From contig CAJYDM010000002.1 in the NCBI GenBank assembly GCA_913757435.1, positions 1-64,000 of the forward strand: 64,000 nt of DNA, written 5' to 3'. The notes under the pieces were generated by a model, which had not been told where the DNA came from, made no database searches, and worked only from the letters and a program-made list of their open reading frames with translations. Numbering within the stretch: the stretch's first letter is position 1; the number at the start of each line of letters is the position of its first letter. This stretch comes from Syntrophomonas sp. DTU019 (GTDB lineage Bacteria; Bacillota; Syntrophomonadia; Syntrophomonadales; Syntrophomonadaceae). This document shows, in pieces, positions 61,309-64,000 of the stretch. The position numbers and the translations under genes were made by a program.

Positions 61309-62836
61309 TACTCATACCTCCATAAATAGCGGCGTATTCGCTAATATTTCTGATCTCGGTTTTAATCCGATAGGCAAGAGGTATGGCAGACGTATCAAGT
61401 ATAGTTTCCGCCGGGCTGTTGTTTTGCTGGGCAAAATACTCCAGGGCGGTCTTGAATTCAACTGCGCTAAAAATACTCCTTTCCACACAATAATCTAATG
61501 CCTGGGATATTGTTTCCAAAGAGTAATTTTTAATCGTTTGGATAATGAGATTATACTGGTCACGAACATATCTGGGTTTTTCTTTACGAATACCATCGAG
61601 GAAAACAGCTGCTATTTCACTTCCTCCCATATTGGCCAGGGTATCTTGATATAATTCGGCTATCCGGGCAGAATGGTCGCGTTTATGATTGTTATTCCTG
61701 ATCAATCGGCCTTTATCCAGAGATATTTCATGACGGGCCAGCTCTTCATCGGTTTCAAGGTCAAAAACGATTAGTATGCCCTGGTCTGCTTTAATCTTCA
61801 CTTCTCTTTCAGGATGGTAAGTGCCCAGGGGCAAAGTATATCGGTTGCTGTTGTACCAAATGATATTGTCTTTGCGTACCTGTCTTGTTATAATTTCTTC
61901 AGGTTGATTAATTATGGTCGGTATCGGTTTTAAGTGTTTTTGTTCTTCTTTAAACACTTCTGCCGGTACCTTTTTTGTTGTGCCATGTATATTGGCGTTT
62001 GCTGTTCTGTTCAGCCATTCTATACACCCCTGATTAAATGCTTGAATGTTGTCAAATATCCGGTGCCTGGCGTAGTTGCCTTTGGCATATTTGATAACTG
62101 CCTCAATTTTGCCCTTGGTCTCCGGATCACTTTTGCGGCAAAGATATATCTTAAAACCCATCTGCTGCCGGAATCTCTCGAATTCTGCTGTGTATATGAT
62201 ATCCCCAAAGTTTTCGTTTATAGCCAGGAGCCTGTCCTGATCGTACACAATTTCTTCTGGCACCCCTCCTATGTATTCAAAGGCCCGATAATGCACCTGT
62301 ATGAATCTGGCTGCTGTAAGTGGCTTATCGTCCCATTCAACATATTTATAACGGCTGTGTGAGAGAACCAGCCCAAATCCTGTGAGCTTTACCCGCTGCC
62401 CCTGGGTATTTACCAGGGTGGTAAAACCTAAATCTACTTGTGCCTGATAACCCATGGGCAGTTCTTCCACTGCTTGGTATTGACGCTGGATAATAGGCTT
62501 CTTAATGTTATACTGAATCCGTAAACTCCTGATAAATCGTCTAAGCGTTCTCTCCTTTCCCTGATAATCTAAATAATGCTGTTTAAGCCAATCTTGTATT
62601 TGTGCTGATGACATGTCGGGATGTTCCTGTAACCACCTCACAATTTGTTCTTCGTATTTTTCAAGCTTTCTGGTTCTTTTTGTGTTTTTTCTTATTTCGT
62701 CATATTCGTCTGGCGTCACCTCCCAATAACGATCAACTGTTTTCCAATCTATGCCCAACTGCCGTTGAACTTGTGATTTATTAAGCCCCATCTCCTTTAG
62801 CTGCTGTAATTCTTGATACATCGGCCACCCCTTCAC
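61265..62836 (-). CDS. istA: IS21-family transposase IstA (copy 2)
   Basis: Same 523-residue translation as 28243-29814, with N-terminal helix-turn-helix and DDE core intact. It overlaps istB by 44 bp. Confidence 0.93.
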   Translation of the reverse strand: MKGWPMYQELQQLKEMGLNKSQVQRQLGIDWKTVDRYWEVTPDEYDEIRKNTKRTRKLEKYEEQIVRWLQEHPDMSSAQIQDWLKQHYLDYQGKERTLRRFIRSLRIQYNIKKPIIQRQYQAVEELPMGYQAQVDLGFTTLVNTQGQRVKLTGFGLVLSHSRYKYVEWDDKPLTAARFIQVHYRAFEYIGGVPEEIVYDQDRLLAINENFGDIIYTAEFERFRQQMGFKIYLCRKSDPETKGKIEAVIKYAKGNYARHRIFDNIQAFNQGCIEWLNRTANANIHGTTKKVPAEVFKEEQKHLKPIPTIINQPEEIITRQVRKDNIIWYNSNRYTLPLGTYHPEREVKIKADQGILIVFDLETDEELARHEISLDKGRLIRNNNHKRDHSARIAELYQDTLANMGGSEIAAVFLDGIRKEKPRYVRDQYNLIIQTIKNYSLETISQALDYCVERSIFSAVEFKTALEYFAQQNNSPAETILDTSAIPLAYRIKTEIRNISEYAAIYGGMSIEQGRRNQDLFKKP

Positions 62837-63033
62837 CTGGTTCCTCTCCTCGCATAATTGTAGTCTTTTACCCTACAATTTTAGCTGGTTTGGAACATTA
62901 AGGTAAATATTCTCCGTTTTTAGTGGCCAATTTTTCTCCCTTTTATTTTACCGTTTACAAACGGTCAGCACATCCGTCAACTTTTGGCCAAATTACACCG
63001 TCTATCACCGGACATTATGGGGTGGCAGTAACA

Positions 63034-63441
63034 GTATACCGGTCCGGCTCGAAATCCCTGGGGACTTTTATAAGGGCCAATAGTATTGTTCATGGAAAAT
63101 ACTTTCCCCGGTTTTACTACCGTTCCGGCTAGAATTTGAGCAGCGTGGTGCACATTGTGTTCTTCCCCTGGCAAAGGATCATGCAAGACCGTACAGAAAG
63201 CGGCCAACAGAACCGGGGTATTATACTGGGCCTGAGCCTTTTGGAATGATTCATCATTCAGCCAGGGAACGTCCGCTACTGGCCCCGATGAAACAGGCGA
63301 CGCAGCCTGATTGCTAACATTTACGGGTTCAGTCTCGGATATATTCTTGGTACTGATCTTATTTGTTTCTTTAAATGCAAAACTAAAGGTGAGGATTAAA
63401 ATTATAAAAACACCTAAAACCAGGACAATCTTCTTCAGCAC
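63034..63441 (-). pseudogene. VanW-like protein split by transposon copy 2 (5' part)
   Basis: Starts at GTG 63441 with GGAGG 8 nt upstream. A membrane/signal segment KKIVLVLGVFIILILTFSFAF comes first, then a low-complexity linker and the VanW-type HNVHHAAQILAGTVVKPGKVFSMNNTIGP and GFRAGPVY. It is interrupted at Tyr by the element (63034-63039 is the second GTATAC). Without the insertion it continues into 57564. Confidence 0.85.
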
Positions 63442-63525
63442 AACGCTTTCCTCCAGATAAGTTTGGTTATATTCAGTGTGCCCAATATGGCGGTCCATAA
63501 TTGACCTTGGATGACAGGTGGCCAC

Positions 63526-63556
63526 ATGACAAAAAAGGAACGTCCCCATCTGTCAA
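63526..63556. repeat. Short palindromic repeat family A, single arm
   Basis: ATGACAAAAAAGGAACGTCC followed by CCATCTGTCAA, upstream of the VanW gene. Confidence 0.75.
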
Positions 63557-63621
63557 AGACCCCTTCGTTTTCGCTGCTGCCTCCTTTGCCTCTTCTGTAT
63601 CACCCCTGATTAAACGTAAAA

Positions 63622-63642
63622 GAAGCACGGATCCCGTGCTTC
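63622..63642 (-). terminator. Terminator of the HicA-like gene
   Basis: A GAAGCACGG/CCGTGCTTC stem with a 3-nt loop is followed on the minus strand by TTTTACGTTT, about 40 bp after the stop of the HicA-like gene. Confidence 0.65.
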
Positions 63643-63680
63643 CTTAACATAAAAAATAGACCCCAATTAGAGTCTTTGAA

Positions 63681-63899
63681 CTAAATTTTTTTATAAAAGT
63701 CTTCTTCTGATACCTGAAGCTGCCTTTTAATGATTTCTTTCCAAAGATGGCCCTTGATTTCACCCGTCCCCATCGAAACTTTGGTGCGCTTCAATGTGCC
63801 GTCAGGCATGATTTTTCGATAAAACCAATGATCGGTGGTTTTATAAAGTTCCCACCCGTCTCTTTCGCAGAATCTCTTCAAATCTCTCCAACTAGGCAT
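63681..63899 (-). CDS. HicA-like toxin-fold protein
   Basis: This 72-residue protein reads RDLKRFCERDGWELYKTTDHWFYRKIMPDGTLKRTKVSMG and EIKGHLWKEIIKRQLQVSEEDF. It is the double-stranded-RNA-binding-like HicA fold with an active-site-type His, and has normal HicA length. HicA proteins cleave mRNA. It overlaps the upstream gene by 8 bp, consistent with a toxin-antitoxin pair in which the partner comes first. Confidence 0.75.
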   Translation of the reverse strand: MPSWRDLKRFCERDGWELYKTTDHWFYRKIMPDGTLKRTKVSMGTGEIKGHLWKEIIKRQLQVSEEDFYKKI

Positions 63900-64000
63900 C
63901 GATTAATCCCTTTACTTCGTCCAGATCCTCCGCCAGCAATACTCTAAGAATATAGGGGTAATGCTGCCGGCGGTTATTAGAAGCGAAATACAGTTGGAAT
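63892..64000 (-). CDS. C-terminal end of the gene upstream of the HicA-like gene (partial)
   Basis: The minus frame at the window edge reads FQLYFASNNRRQHYPYILRV followed by LLAEDLDEVKGLIDA and a TAG that overlaps the HicA-like start (ATGCCTAG). It should be the antitoxin or another coupled partner. Only 36 codons are visible and I do not recognise the family. Confidence 0.5.
   Translation of the reverse strand, partial: FQLYFASNNRRQHYPYILRVLLAEDLDEVKGLIDA

Larger units (their letters stand above)
60496..63007 (-). mobile_element. IS21-family insertion sequence nested in the transposon (copy 2)
   Basis: Mirror image of 28072-30583 with the same position inside the larger unit, so it was already nested before that unit moved. 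The ends are tentative (ACGGTGTAA-containing termini). Confidence 0.65.
57571..63033. mobile_element. 5463-bp transposon, copy 2 (inverted relative to copy 1)
   Basis: Same length (5463 bp), same TG...CA ends and same five genes with identical translations as 28046-33508, in reverse orientation. A perfect 6-bp duplication, GTATAC, flanks it and it splits a VanW-like gene. The intact, distinct duplications of the two copies show two separate insertions of the whole composite unit, including the nested IS21. Confidence 0.93.

Overview
The window looks like chromosome of an anaerobic, low-to-moderate-GC Gram-positive bacterium of the Clostridia, possibly a syntrophomonad or Peptococcaceae relative. 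The grounds are AGGAGG-type ribosome sites throughout, Gram-positive lipoprotein and S-layer-homology signals, an AdoCbl riboswitch, an acyl-CoA dehydrogenase, and typical clostridial families (CBO0543, DUF3788, RarD, HTH_40-type RecQ). The species is inference only. I saw no rRNA, tRNA or CRISPR array.

Layout. 1-4.3 kb: a cobalamin-riboswitch operon encoding a giant S-layer-anchored protein that resembles animal intrinsic factor/transcobalamin (alpha/alpha barrel plus DUF4430), followed by a lipoprotein. 4.5-12 kb: ordinary metabolic genes (TIM-barrel isomerase, HDAC-like hydrolase, PstS-like lipoprotein, DUF5684 membrane protein, MarR, acyl-CoA dehydrogenase) with a broken subtilase. 12-27.5 kb: a decayed accessory zone with RecQ, RarD, AraC, TetR and a beta-lactamase-like hydrolase as intact genes. 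Among them lie truncated, frameshifted or stop-interrupted genes, a 170-bp MITE-like pair, and many copies of two short palindromic repeat families.

28046-33508 and 57571-63033 are two copies, in opposite orientation, of the same 5463-bp mobile unit. It has TG...CA ends and perfect 6-bp target duplications (GCAAGG and GTATAC). It carries an ExeA-type ATPase, a DDE transposase and a DUF6431 protein, with an IS21-type istA/istB pair nested at one end. One copy splits a TetR gene and the other a VanW-like gene; both host reading frames can be rejoined in silico.

Between the two copies lies a 24-kb island in which almost every gene is on the minus strand. It holds a class II Fic protein, a TPR protein, an orphan RelB-like antitoxin, a PD-(D/E)XK-like protein, an OGG-like/ADP-ribosylglycohydrolase pair and a tight four-gene dynamin operon. 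Further upstream are a vWA/HTH module, then YaaA-like and GIY-YIG genes and remnants of UDG and UvrD. In the dynamin operon three proteins have intact GTPase motifs. The fourth is a pseudo-GTPase that has lost G1, G3 and G4 and is fused to TPR/Sel1 repeats and a Cys-containing C-terminal domain. This operon, with its ADP-ribosyl-hydrolase and DNA-glycosylase-like neighbours, is the best candidate for an undescribed (possibly membrane-remodelling or defence) system.

63-64 kb: the VanW 5' half, then a HicA-like toxin gene overlapping the end of another gene that runs off the window.
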